A DNA stretch of 64,000 nucleotides, from assembly GCA_021731045.1 (NCBI GenBank), contig JAKFYE010000002.1:1-64000 (forward strand), given 5' to 3'. The stretch is from Bdellovibrionales bacterium (GTDB taxonomy: Bacteria; Bdellovibrionota; Bdellovibrionia; Bdellovibrionales; JAKFYE01). The position numbers and the translations under genes were made by a program. Shown piece by piece: positions 7,427 to 16,343 of the stretch (positions are counted from its first letter, which is position 1; every line of letters starts with the position of its first letter). The notes under the pieces are model-generated. The model was not told where the DNA came from. It was given only the letters and a program-made list of their open reading frames with translations, and made no database searches.

Positions 7427-8188
7427 ACCTAAAAGATTAAAGGACCCTAAAGTGAAGCGCTAGAACAAAAGACGCCAAGCCGTCCCATCACAAGGTTAAA
7501 TGCAAGTGTTTGAGTTGGTCACGACAGTCAATACATTCGCAGAATCATCAATATGAAAATGATTAATCGGAGTTACCCTACGGATACCCACGCCTCCCAT
7601 GAACGTCATCACGTTATTAGCTGACATGTTTATAATGAAGTTGGCCCCCATAATAATTCCAAGTGATTATGCACATGAAACCCTAGGATTATTAACAAGT
7701 CCTACTCAGAAGCTACCCAATCCTATTGCCGAAGAGTTTTTTACCATTGAGTAGCAAGAAAGAAGGCCTGGCACCTTAATACCCAGCAGGTGTGCCGTTC
7801 CTCTTACAGCGATATAGGGTCGGAATGGGAACACGGCGTATCTGCCAAAAAGTCTCAAAACGATAGCGGACATAGATGGCAAAAATACCCCTATTAATAA
7901 GAATTGCTTATGCTAATGAGCATATGTGCATAATGGCAACGGTGTCAGAGTGCCGTTCTTGAGAGTGAAAATTGAAAATCTTGGATTACGACCAACGTAT
8001 AGGACCCCTACAAATGCTTATACAGGACAAGGTGACACCAAAGGGACTGGCATTGGCCTTGCTCTTGTAATGTCTTGTAAAGCGCCCGGTCATCCGTGAT
8101 CGCGGAGTCCTAAGAGCCGGCGTATAAATATCAAAAAACCTATCTTGGCGGCGGGGTGAATAACCCCCCGACCTCCCTTGCCTAACAA
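7427..8188. other. Gene-poor 760-bp interval with decayed sequence
   Basis: No intact ORF fits. The composition looks like eroded coding DNA: a recognisable histidine-kinase G2-box fragment survives at 7983-8099 (listed separately). A fragment near 7772-7786 (AAGGCCTGGCACCTT) resembles one arm of the 6168-6230 hairpin. A TATAAA at 8123-8128 could serve as a -10 box for the gene at 8189. A CGGGG/CCCCG hairpin at about 8152-8169 precedes that gene. Confidence 0.5.
7983..8099 (+). pseudogene. Remnant of a histidine-kinase ATPase domain (G2 box)
   Basis: One frame reads TNAYTGQGDTKGTGIGLALV (8010-8069) before a stop at 8097-8099. GDTKGTGIGLALV is a close match to the G2 box of HATPase_c domains in sensor kinases. 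No start codon, H box, N box or G1 box is found nearby, and the downstream reading frame closes quickly. I read it as the tail of a kinase gene otherwise erased. Chance similarity is not fully excluded because only about 13 residues carry the signal. Confidence 0.5.
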
Positions 8189-9928
8189 ATGTCTGACAAG
8201 GCAAATCACGACGTTCGTAGCGAGAGAAATTCTCAAAATAAACCGAAAAACATAATGATGAATACCCCCATCAGGGAGCTTGGTTTTTATTTTAAACGAA
8301 TGGCAAGTTTTGCGTCCTTGCTCGCACTTCTATTTTTGCCACTGAGCTTCATCGTTTCGAGTTGGATCGGAAACCTCTCACACAACGTGAAAGTCAATTC
8401 GTGCGATGCAGAGAATCGCACCGTTCATGACCAGCTCATCACCTACACCGAACAACTTAAAATGTGGGCGACGACCGAACACGAAAATAGTTTTTCTACA
8501 TTTGCCGATGAAATTTTAGTGACGATTTCGTACCAAATAAAAAATAAAAATCTGCAACCTCAGGCTCTTCATTTTAACAAAAATCTTATAGCTGAATTAC
8601 GACTGAGCCCTGCAAGTCTTATGCAGTCCCTACAACCCGCCAGAAATGAACTTCAAAAATCGCTTCATGAACCTATGGCTATTCAAGCAACGCAAACGCG
8701 AGACCTTCCCGTTTGGTCATTTAATTTTCGTCTCTCACCCACAGATTCAATAATGGTTACAACTTACCCAAGACGTTTTTTAAAACACATCGAAAAATTT
8801 AAGTGCGGAATGGTTCTATTTAATTCTGCTGGCCAAATTTTGTATAAAAAAACAGAGACTCTAATTGATGAATCTGAACTTTATAATTTTGCCCTTCAAA
8901 ACCCCCTAAGCTCCGAAAACGAAGCTTTGTACATGAATGTAGATACAAATTTAGAATCCCAAATTCGATTGGCCGTAGGCAACACGCTCATCGCCACGAT
9001 TGCCGACACATCTACAGCAAAAGGAATTACCCGGAACGTATTTATTTTGTTTTTAGCAATGGGCGGATTTACTTTTCTAATTGGCCTTATTATTCTGTCG
9101 CGCTACTGGTTTATTGAATTTCAAACATCTAAACTTATGACGGCGACGATCAAGTCTTTTGTAAACGGAAATTTTTCCGCCCGTCCACGATTATTTCTTA
9201 CAAATCATTTTTCAATGCTCGAGCACTACTTCGACAAATTAGGATTTTTTCTAAGCGAATTAAAAGTGTTAGGCTCTTCGCTCGTAAAATCCGGCCTGAC
9301 CCCCGTACAGTTGCGCGAATACAGTAAGAAAGCGCAAAACCGCGAAGTCGTAGTTTTAAGTTTATACCTTCCACCGCTAGATGTTCACACATCGAATGGT
9401 GAAGACGCTTTGAGTTTGTATAACGAAGTTGCCGACGTGTTTTCAAAAGTAACGCGAAAAAATAGTGGCGCCGTAGACTTCGCAACACCTCAGCACTTTC
9501 AATCTGTTTGGAATCTTGTTGAAGAATCACAGTTTGATACGGCCAACGCCGCAATGACAGCCTTAGAACTCAAGGTGGCGTTTTCAAATATTAATACGCG
9601 TCTCATCTTAGGCAATAAAAAGCCGATTCCGTATGGCGTCGGCATTCATCGTTCGTATTCCCAAGTTTCCATTATGGGTTCCGAACACGTACGCGCGCTG
9701 AGCGCTCTCGGCGATGCCAACTATGAGTCTCTATTTTTAGCGCAACAGTCGTCGCAAACAAATACAGAAATTTTAATTTCGGAGATTATCGCAACGCTTA
9801 TCGAACCCTATTTTATTTTAGGGGATTCTAAAGAGACCACTTCAAAAAAATTAAAAACGTACACGATTGAGGGGTATGTCGATAATCAAGAAAATCCAAT
9901 TTTAATTCGCTCAAAAAAGTTTAATTAA
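8189..9928 (+). CDS. Membrane protein with degenerate class III nucleotide-cyclase domain
   Basis: The 579-residue protein has a hydrophobic segment near residues 37-58, a periplasmic region of about 230 residues, a second segment near 286-307, a linker, and a C-terminal domain (about 385-570). That domain follows the class III adenylate/guanylate cyclase fold: NREVVVLSLYLPP (usually VLF.DI.GFT), LYNEVADVFSKVTRKNSGAV, YGVGIHRSYSQVSIMGSEH and ALGDANYESLFLA. The first metal-binding aspartate is missing (S-L-Y where F-x-D-I is normal) and other catalytic positions differ, so activity is doubtful. It may be a receptor-like pseudo-cyclase. It lies tail to tail with a FecR-type protein, a partnership often seen for membrane cyclases. 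No ribosome site is clear; ATGs at 8255/8258 are alternative starts. Confidence 0.75.
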   Translation: MSDKANHDVRSERNSQNKPKNIMMNTPIRELGFYFKRMASFASLLALLFLPLSFIVSSWIGNLSHNVKVNSCDAENRTVHDQLITYTEQLKMWATTEHENSFSTFADEILVTISYQIKNKNLQPQALHFNKNLIAELRLSPASLMQSLQPARNELQKSLHEPMAIQATQTRDLPVWSFNFRLSPTDSIMVTTYPRRFLKHIEKFKCGMVLFNSAGQILYKKTETLIDESELYNFALQNPLSSENEALYMNVDTNLESQIRLAVGNTLIATIADTSTAKGITRNVFILFLAMGGFTFLIGLIILSRYWFIEFQTSKLMTATIKSFVNGNFSARPRLFLTNHFSMLEHYFDKLGFFLSELKVLGSSLVKSGLTPVQLREYSKKAQNREVVVLSLYLPPLDVHTSNGEDALSLYNEVADVFSKVTRKNSGAVDFATPQHFQSVWNLVEESQFDTANAAMTALELKVAFSNINTRLILGNKKPIPYGVGIHRSYSQVSIMGSEHVRALSALGDANYESLFLAQQSSQTNTEILISEIIATLIEPYFILGDSKETTSKKLKTYTIEGYVDNQENPILIRSKKFN

Positions 9929-9941
9929 AAGTTTAAAGTCG

Positions 9942-11753
9942 CTAATCTTTCCATCTAAAAATTAATGGATCTGACTCTGCCAAAACCTTCGATTTCGCAT
10001 CTAGGCCTTGCACGACGACACTATAGAGCCCCTCCTCAGGTAAGTCTGGAGTAAATTCAGTCTTGCTAGTGGTGTATTCTTTAAAAGGTGTTTTTGATTC
10101 TTGAACAGGAAAGAACGAAGAAATTCTCAGCCGATACTTGGGAATACCTTTTGCGGAAGACTCCCACACTAACTTCGCAACCGTTTTAATTTCGCCTGCA
10201 TCTTTCGATCCGTTTTTTTGAGTTTCCCTTCCGAACCTCCAAGAAAGCTCAGCCGCATTCACAATTTCAAAATCTCGAGTCACCGCCGCTTCGCCGCTAA
10301 TTCGAAAATGCGCTTTGTAACTTCCTACTGGCAATGGAGGAACGGCCATTTGCGAAGCGCCTACGGTCTTAGAATACACCGTTTTATTTTGCTTGTCCGA
10401 AATCGCCACTTCGTATTGATTAAGGCCAACTGTTTTCCAACTAAAAAACACAAGCCCGAGTCTTAAACTTCGCTGGGTAATCACCTGACCCGGAGACGGA
10501 AACAAAACCTCTGGCTCTTCTGAGTTTTCACTTTCAATTTCAAATAAACTCGGAGCACTCGAAATTAAATCCGAAGTGTCGTGCCGAAACCCATTCACTC
10601 TCCAAAAAAGTTCGTCACCTTCGACATTTTCTATTTTTGCAATTAATTGTTCGGTTCCATCCGCAACCGGTTGACGTAAGATCGGCGAAGTAAAGTCTTT
10701 ATTCGTCGAAACTTCTAGAAGAAGTCGTTCTAATTTTGACGGATTAGACCAACGAAATAAGACGCCGCCGAGTCGATTCATTGTTGTTTGCGAATACGCG
10801 CCCATAGGCTCAATAAGCTGCACCGGTTTTTCAGTCTCGACAAAAATTTTATATACGGGCCCCAATAAGGTTTTCGAACTTTCGGTCAAGGCTTTTAACT
10901 GCCAGTAGTAAATACCCTCTGGCATCGTGACCGTCGTCTCGCCTTTTTTCACGATGGGATCAAGCGTGAGGGGCGACATTTTTTCAATCTGCGAACCAAG
11001 CCAAACCTCTACTCTTTTTAAATCTTCAGTCGCGGTCCAGGCAAAACGAGTTCGCACACCAGAAGGCGAAACGGCGTTCGCGTCATTCGCATCTGTAGTA
11101 TTTTTATGTATGCGGTCGTGCGAGAGTGGAGTGAGAATAGAAAGGCCCTGCTTGGCAATTTTTAAATCATTGGCTTTAGTTGAAATGACGTATTGATCTT
11201 TTTCGAGCTCTACCGTTTTAGCACCCATTTCAACTTTAACATTTCCGCGATAGACCTCAATTCTCTGCATACCGGCTTCCAAAATTCGAAACATGACATC
11301 GGCATTTTCTGCTTTAGCTTTGAAACGAGTGTTTGAAAACTCATATTTAAAATTATGCGTTTCATTATGAAACGAGCCAAAGACTTCGCCACGAAACACG
11401 CTTATCAAAACGGTTTGCTCCCGGATCAAAATTAAAATTTCAGATTCAGGCCCAATTTCAAGTCGATCTTGCAAACTGCCTATTGCTAAAACCAAATGTG
11501 TATTTTCGAAAGTGCGTAGAGATGTGCCTGCAGTTAATCGCACCCCATCTGTTACCGCACTGACCACCCCGGTGTTGGTTCTTTGGTAGACGGCCTCGCC
11601 ATTTAGCGAGTACACGCTCGCAATATAAACTTCGCTCTCATCGTTTACAGAATTTGGCGAAATTGATTTTGGTAGCATCGCGGACCACCACCAAAATATC
11701 ATTGCGATCACCACGCCTAAAAATGTGTACAGCGCAATCGATGTCGCTTTCAT
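9942..11753 (-). CDS. FecR-domain protein with Fn3/Ig-like repeats
   Basis: The 603-residue protein is anchored by one N-terminal membrane segment (residues 5-23). A FecR-like domain follows (about 45-200: SLNGEAVYQR, LTAGTSLRT, RGEVFG, EVYRGNVKVEMG). The remainder is a string of about four beta-sandwich repeats, each with a W or F..W core motif (FAWTATED, FRWSNPSKLE, FSWKTVGLNQYE, LVWESSAK). It should face the periplasm. GGAG lies 5 bases before the ATG, and only 7 bases separate it from the hslO stop, so it is likely coexpressed with Hsp33. It converges on the pseudo-cyclase gene with 13 bases between. A sensing or scaffolding role is inferred. Confidence 0.8.
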   Translation of the reverse strand: MKATSIALYTFLGVVIAMIFWWWSAMLPKSISPNSVNDESEVYIASVYSLNGEAVYQRTNTGVVSAVTDGVRLTAGTSLRTFENTHLVLAIGSLQDRLEIGPESEILILIREQTVLISVFRGEVFGSFHNETHNFKYEFSNTRFKAKAENADVMFRILEAGMQRIEVYRGNVKVEMGAKTVELEKDQYVISTKANDLKIAKQGLSILTPLSHDRIHKNTTDANDANAVSPSGVRTRFAWTATEDLKRVEVWLGSQIEKMSPLTLDPIVKKGETTVTMPEGIYYWQLKALTESSKTLLGPVYKIFVETEKPVQLIEPMGAYSQTTMNRLGGVLFRWSNPSKLERLLLEVSTNKDFTSPILRQPVADGTEQLIAKIENVEGDELFWRVNGFRHDTSDLISSAPSLFEIESENSEEPEVLFPSPGQVITQRSLRLGLVFFSWKTVGLNQYEVAISDKQNKTVYSKTVGASQMAVPPLPVGSYKAHFRISGEAAVTRDFEIVNAAELSWRFGRETQKNGSKDAGEIKTVAKLVWESSAKGIPKYRLRISSFFPVQESKTPFKEYTTSKTEFTPDLPEEGLYSVVVQGLDAKSKVLAESDPLIFRWKD

Positions 11754-11760
11754 GGAACTC

Positions 11761-12678
11761 CTAATTTAAGGATCGTTTATGACTCTCTTGTTGCAACTCA
11801 CGAACTTCAGCTAACGGAATCACATAAATTCGTCCGCAAAAATCGCACGAAGCTTCGATATCTTCGTTATCTTGAACCATGCTCTGAAGTTCGTCTGGCC
11901 CCAAAAGTAAAAGTGCGTTTTTTACTTTTTCGTTACTACAACGACACTCATAACGAATGCTGTAGTCGTGCGGAAGTTTTTCTAAATCAAAACCTTTAAT
12001 AAATTCGTGCACGATATCTTCAGCGGTCCCACCACCCGAAACCAATTTTGAAAGGCTTCCCGCTGACTTCACGCTCGCTTCAATTTTTTCGATGACGTTG
12101 TCTTTGGCTCCCGGAAACAACTCTACCAACAAACCACCGGCTCCACGCACTAAGCCGTATTGATCGATTTCGACCCCGGCCGCAACCACAGCGGGAATTT
12201 GTTGCGATTGTTGCAAATAAAACGCGATGTCCTCTGCAATTTCACCTGATTTTATAATCACCGTGCCCGAATGAAGTTGGTTAGCGTAAGACACTCCCCG
12301 CACAACCTCTAGTAATCCATGTCCAACGGCCCCACTGATATCTAACAGCCCATTGCGCGGTGGAAGTTCGAGCTGAGGATTTGCCGTGTAGGCGCGGCAG
12401 GCCCCATCATAAGTGCCCTCGGCAAAAATAAGTCCGAGTGGCCCACTCCCCCGAAAATACAAACCGACAGAATGTCCTTCTTTTTGATGGGCCGCCATTA
12501 ATAGACATCCAATCATAGATCGTCCTAGAGCTACGGTTGCGATGGGATATGTGTTGAGAATAGAACGCATCTCGTCAACAACATGAGTCGCCACGACAGT
12601 TGAAACACGAAAAGAGCTGTCCTTGCTAATAAATTTGTGAACCTTCTCTTGTCGACGAGACGATACTTTAAACGTCAT
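11761..12678 (-). CDS. hslO: Redox-regulated holdase chaperone Hsp33
   Basis: The 305-residue cytoplasmic protein matches Hsp33 over its length. Signature segments include LGRSMIGCLLMAA, RGSGPLG, GTYDGACRAY and VSYANQLHSGTV. The C-terminal zinc switch is present as YECRCS (CxC) and CDFCGR (CxxC). Hsp33 binds unfolding proteins when oxidation releases zinc and forms disulfides. The start at 12678 faces the divergent FAH-family gene. The gene leads into the FecR-type gene 7 bases downstream. Confidence 0.95.
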   Translation of the reverse strand: MTFKVSSRRQEKVHKFISKDSSFRVSTVVATHVVDEMRSILNTYPIATVALGRSMIGCLLMAAHQKEGHSVGLYFRGSGPLGLIFAEGTYDGACRAYTANPQLELPPRNGLLDISGAVGHGLLEVVRGVSYANQLHSGTVIIKSGEIAEDIAFYLQQSQQIPAVVAAGVEIDQYGLVRGAGGLLVELFPGAKDNVIEKIEASVKSAGSLSKLVSGGGTAEDIVHEFIKGFDLEKLPHDYSIRYECRCSNEKVKNALLLLGPDELQSMVQDNEDIEASCDFCGRIYVIPLAEVRELQQESHKRSLN

Positions 12679-12695
12679 AATTAACTGTATTCAGT

Positions 12696-12724
12696 TTGAT
12701 TATTCCACACAACGAAAATATAGT
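12696..12724 (+). promoter_or_regulatory. Sigma-70-type promoter of the FAH-family gene
   Basis: TTGATT (12696-12701) and TATAGT (12719-12724) are separated by 17 bases. Transcription would begin near 12731, about 5 bases before the ATG at 12736. The gene has no Shine-Dalgarno sequence, consistent with a nearly leaderless mRNA. Confidence 0.6.
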
Positions 12725-12735
12725 CGCATTTACTT

Positions 12736-13323
12736 ATGGAAATTCGAAATATTTGGGCGGTCGGACGCAATTATCAAGAACACGCTAAAGAATTAGGAAA
12801 CAGCGTCCCGAAAGATCCTATGATTTTTCTAAAAGCCGGCTCTTGCATTACTCTTGAAGACAGCGAAATCGAATTGCCTTCGTTTTCAAAAGATATCCAT
12901 CACGAAATTGAAGTCGCCGTTCAATTAGATCAAAGACTTCAAGCTTCTCGAATGACGCTTGCGATCGATTTTACCGCTCGCGATATTCAAAACCAATTAA
13001 AAGCCGCGGGTCATCCATGGACGCTAGCAAAGTCCTTCAAACATGCATGCGCCCTCGGAAAATGGGTAGAACACTCTGAATTTGGAAACCTCAACTTTTC
13101 TTTAAAGGTGAACGGCGAAGTTCGCCAACGCGGCAACACCAAAGATATGGTTTTTAACGTTGAGACACTCGTGGAGTACATCAAAAAACATTTTCCAGTT
13201 GTTCCTGGCGATATCATTTTGACAGGTACGCCAAGCGGCGTAGCCCGCGTGCAACCAGGTGATGTTCTCGAAGCCGAAATACCCGGCAAAATCAACGCCA
13301 AGTGGTCCATAAAAAGAGCTTGA
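12736..13323 (+). CDS. Fumarylacetoacetate hydrolase (FAH) family protein
   Basis: The 195-residue protein resembles the short FAHD1/YcgM-type members: GRNYQEHAKELGN near the N-terminus, HHEIEVAVQL with the ligand glutamates, AIDFTARDIQ with the usual aspartate, SFKHACALG, and ILTGTPSGV near the end. Family members hydrolyse or decarboxylate beta-diketo acids such as acylpyruvates or oxaloacetate with Mg2+; the substrate here cannot be fixed. It lies 59 bases upstream of putA on the same strand, so both may serve carbon use from amino acids. Confidence 0.88.
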   Translation: MEIRNIWAVGRNYQEHAKELGNSVPKDPMIFLKAGSCITLEDSEIELPSFSKDIHHEIEVAVQLDQRLQASRMTLAIDFTARDIQNQLKAAGHPWTLAKSFKHACALGKWVEHSEFGNLNFSLKVNGEVRQRGNTKDMVFNVETLVEYIKKHFPVVPGDIILTGTPSGVARVQPGDVLEAEIPGKINAKWSIKRA

Positions 13324-13382
13324 AAATGAGTCTTCAAAGCGCGATCCTCCTTTCATAAAATCAGACATAAGGACGATCCTGT

Positions 13383-16343
13383 ATGGACGAAATCTTTCAA
13401 AAAGAAGTTCGAGCAAAAGGCGAAGATATCTTTCGTCGCATGGAAAACGACAACGTTTCTATTTTCAATAAAGATTGGTGGTACGGTCGTATCATGGAAT
13501 GGAGTATGAAGAACGAACACTTCAAAACTCAAATGTTCCGGTTTGTAGACGTTCTCCCTTATTTAAACTCTGGGAGCGAAGTCGCTCGCCACTTAAAAGA
13601 ATATTTTGCCGAAGGCGGCGAAGACTTGCCGTCTATTTTTAATATTGGGGCTGGCATTGGCTCATTGGCTCCCGGTTTAATGGCAGGCGCCGTTCGCAAA
13701 AACGTTACTCAAATGGCTAAAATGTTTATCGTCGGAGAAAATCCTAAAGAAGCTTTGCCGGTCTTAACGAAATCGCGTGCAAAAGGTTTGGGCTTTACCG
13801 TAGATATTTTAGGTGAAGCCACACTCAGCGAAAAAGAGGCTCTCGAATATCAAGCGCGGTATATCGAACTCGTCAATTGGCTTTCGAAAGATGCTGAAGC
13901 TTGGGCGCCTCATACCACTTTAGATTCCGATCATCGCGGTACAATTCCGCGCGTGAACGTATCTGTAAAATTAAGCTCACTCTATTCGCAAATAAAACCT
14001 CAAGCTTGGGAAAAATCAAAAACGATTTTAAAAGAACGATTGCGACCTATATTTCAAATTGCAAAAGAGCGTAAGGCGTTTATTAATTTGGATATGGAGC
14101 ACTACGCTCTTAAAGATCTCACACTCGAAGTCTATTCTGAAATTATTATGGAGCCCGCATTCCGAGATTATCCGCACTGGGGTATCGTACTCCAAGCTTA
14201 TTTGCGGGATTCTTTTGCCGACACTGAGCGCATGATTAAGCTTGCAAAGTCTCGAGGCGTTCCTTTTACGATTCGATTGGTAAAAGGTGCCTACTGGGAT
14301 TACGAAACTGTGCATGCGCAACAAGAAGGTTGGCCGATTCCGGTTTATACAAATAAGCAAGAGTCCGACGCCAACTATGAACGCTGTGCTTTTGCTTTAT
14401 TAGATAATTACAAAGATATTTCTCTTGCGATGGGTTCGCACAATGTGCGCTCAATTGCGGCCTGTCTCGTGTATGCGAATAGCAAGGGCGTTCCTAAAAA
14501 TGCGTTCGAAGTGCAAATGCTTTTTGGTATGGCCGACCCCATAAAAAAATCTTTGGTCGATCTTGGTTACCGCTTGCGCGAATACGCTCCGGTGGGAGAG
14601 CTCATTCCAGGTATGGCGTATTTGGTTCGCCGACTTTTAGAAAATACTTCGAATGAATCCTTCTTGCGATCTAAATTTGCCGAAAACGTTTCAACAGAAA
14701 ATTTATTAAAAGATCCGAGCCATAACTTAACGCCGTCGTCAGCTAAAACAACCCAAAACGATCGCTTTGAAAATTATCCGCTAGCAGATTTTACGCTCGC
14801 AAAAACCCGTCAAGACATGCAGCAAGCACTTGAAAAAACAAAAAAGAATTTTGGCAAAACCTACCCATTGTACATCGGCAAAAAAGATGTCAAAACTGAA
14901 CGTACTCTAGAAAGCGTGAGTCCTAATGATCCAGCCATGATTCTTGGCAAAATTCATATAGCAAGCGCGGTTGAAGCTGAACATGCAGTCGAATCCGCGC
15001 AAATTGCATTTAAAGATTGGCGACACACAAAGGTTGAAACTCGTGCCTCCATTTTAGAAAAATTAGCCGATTACCTTGCTGCAAATAAATTTGAACTTTC
15101 AGCAACGCAAGTTTTTGAAGTTGGAAAGCAATGGCGTGAGGCCGATGGCGATGTTGCCGAGGCTATTGATTTTTGTCGTTACTACGCACGAGAGATGCGC
15201 CAACTTGCAAAGCCAAAACGCGTAGGTCACGCGAGTGGCGAAACCAGTTTTTATCAGTACCAACCTCGTGGGGTTGTTCTCGTTATTGCCCCTTGGAACT
15301 TTCCGCTCGCCATTTTGACGGGCATGGTGACGGCCGCAATGGTAAGCGGCAATACGGTTATTATGAAGCCTGCCGAGCAAAGCTCGATCGTCGCGGCTCA
15401 ACTGATGGAAGCCCTGAGAGCTGTGGGTTGCCCTCCTGGGGTAGTTAATTTCTTACCCGGTTATGGCGAAGAAATTGGTGAATACCTCGTCAGTCATAAA
15501 AACGTTTCGATGATTGCGTTTACCGGTTCTAAAGAAGTCGGCTTACATATTTTAGAAAAATCCGCCAAAACAGTCCCTGGTCAAACATTTGTAAAAAAAT
15601 GTGTGATCGAAATGGGCGGAAAAAATGCGATCATTATTGATTCTGATGCCGACTTAGACGAAGCCGTCTTAGGTGTGTTGTACTCGGCATTTGGATTTCA
15701 AGGGCAAAAATGTTCTGCTTGCTCTCGTGTCATTGTGCTCGAAGATATTTATCAACGTTTTGAAGAACGCCTCGTTGAAGCCGCAAAAAGTATGATCGTG
15801 GCGCCAAGCGATGACCCACAATCTTTAATCGGTGCCGTCATTGATCAAGACGCGCAAAAAAGAATGTTGGCAACAATTGAATCCGCCAAGAAAACATTTA
15901 AAGTTGTGTACCAAGGAGATGTTCCTAGTAAGGGCTACTTTGTACCACCCACCATTTTTGGCGAGGTCACACCGCAGTCTTCGCTCGCGCAGAATGAAAT
16001 ATTTGGACCTGTTTTAGCTTTGATGAAAGCCACGACACTAGATCAAGCAATCGAAATGGCCAACGGAACGCCATACGCCTTAACCGGAGGACTTTACTCC
16101 CGTAGTCCTTCGAATATCGAAAAAGTGAAACGTCATTTCGAAGTCGGAAACTTGTACGTGAATCGCCAAATTACCGGCGCCTTAGTAGAAAGACATCCGT
16201 TTGGTGGTTTTAAATTATCAGGAGTTGGCAGTAAAGCCGGCGGACCAGATTATTTATTGCAGTTTTTAGAACCGCGCTGTGTGACCGAAAACACGATGCG
16301 CAGAGGCTTTACCCCAAATGCGGAAGAAACACCCGAGTACTAA
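13383..16343 (+). CDS. putA: Bifunctional proline dehydrogenase / P5C dehydrogenase PutA
   Basis: The 986-residue protein oxidises proline to glutamate in two steps. The FAD-binding PRODH barrel occupies about 90-440 (DMEHYALKDLTLE, RLVKGAYWDYE, ESDANYERC). The aldehyde dehydrogenase domain follows (about 490-970), with APWNFPLA near 635, the catalytic glutamate in EMGGKNA near 743 and the catalytic cysteine in GQKCSACSR near 777. There is no N-terminal ribbon-helix-helix domain, so it is a minimalist, non-DNA-binding PutA. AAGGA precedes the ATG. Its 3' end overlaps the convergent rhomboid gene by 78 bases. Confidence 0.96.
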   Translation: MDEIFQKEVRAKGEDIFRRMENDNVSIFNKDWWYGRIMEWSMKNEHFKTQMFRFVDVLPYLNSGSEVARHLKEYFAEGGEDLPSIFNIGAGIGSLAPGLMAGAVRKNVTQMAKMFIVGENPKEALPVLTKSRAKGLGFTVDILGEATLSEKEALEYQARYIELVNWLSKDAEAWAPHTTLDSDHRGTIPRVNVSVKLSSLYSQIKPQAWEKSKTILKERLRPIFQIAKERKAFINLDMEHYALKDLTLEVYSEIIMEPAFRDYPHWGIVLQAYLRDSFADTERMIKLAKSRGVPFTIRLVKGAYWDYETVHAQQEGWPIPVYTNKQESDANYERCAFALLDNYKDISLAMGSHNVRSIAACLVYANSKGVPKNAFEVQMLFGMADPIKKSLVDLGYRLREYAPVGELIPGMAYLVRRLLENTSNESFLRSKFAENVSTENLLKDPSHNLTPSSAKTTQNDRFENYPLADFTLAKTRQDMQQALEKTKKNFGKTYPLYIGKKDVKTERTLESVSPNDPAMILGKIHIASAVEAEHAVESAQIAFKDWRHTKVETRASILEKLADYLAANKFELSATQVFEVGKQWREADGDVAEAIDFCRYYAREMRQLAKPKRVGHASGETSFYQYQPRGVVLVIAPWNFPLAILTGMVTAAMVSGNTVIMKPAEQSSIVAAQLMEALRAVGCPPGVVNFLPGYGEEIGEYLVSHKNVSMIAFTGSKEVGLHILEKSAKTVPGQTFVKKCVIEMGGKNAIIIDSDADLDEAVLGVLYSAFGFQGQKCSACSRVIVLEDIYQRFEERLVEAAKSMIVAPSDDPQSLIGAVIDQDAQKRMLATIESAKKTFKVVYQGDVPSKGYFVPPTIFGEVTPQSSLAQNEIFGPVLALMKATTLDQAIEMANGTPYALTGGLYSRSPSNIEKVKRHFEVGNLYVNRQITGALVERHPFGGFKLSGVGSKAGGPDYLLQFLEPRCVTENTMRRGFTPNAEETPEY

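Noticed and set aside
7986-8204. 72-codon ORF on the minus strand
   Set aside because: It is antisense to the kinase relic and very rich in Arg and Ser, as expected from a shadow frame.
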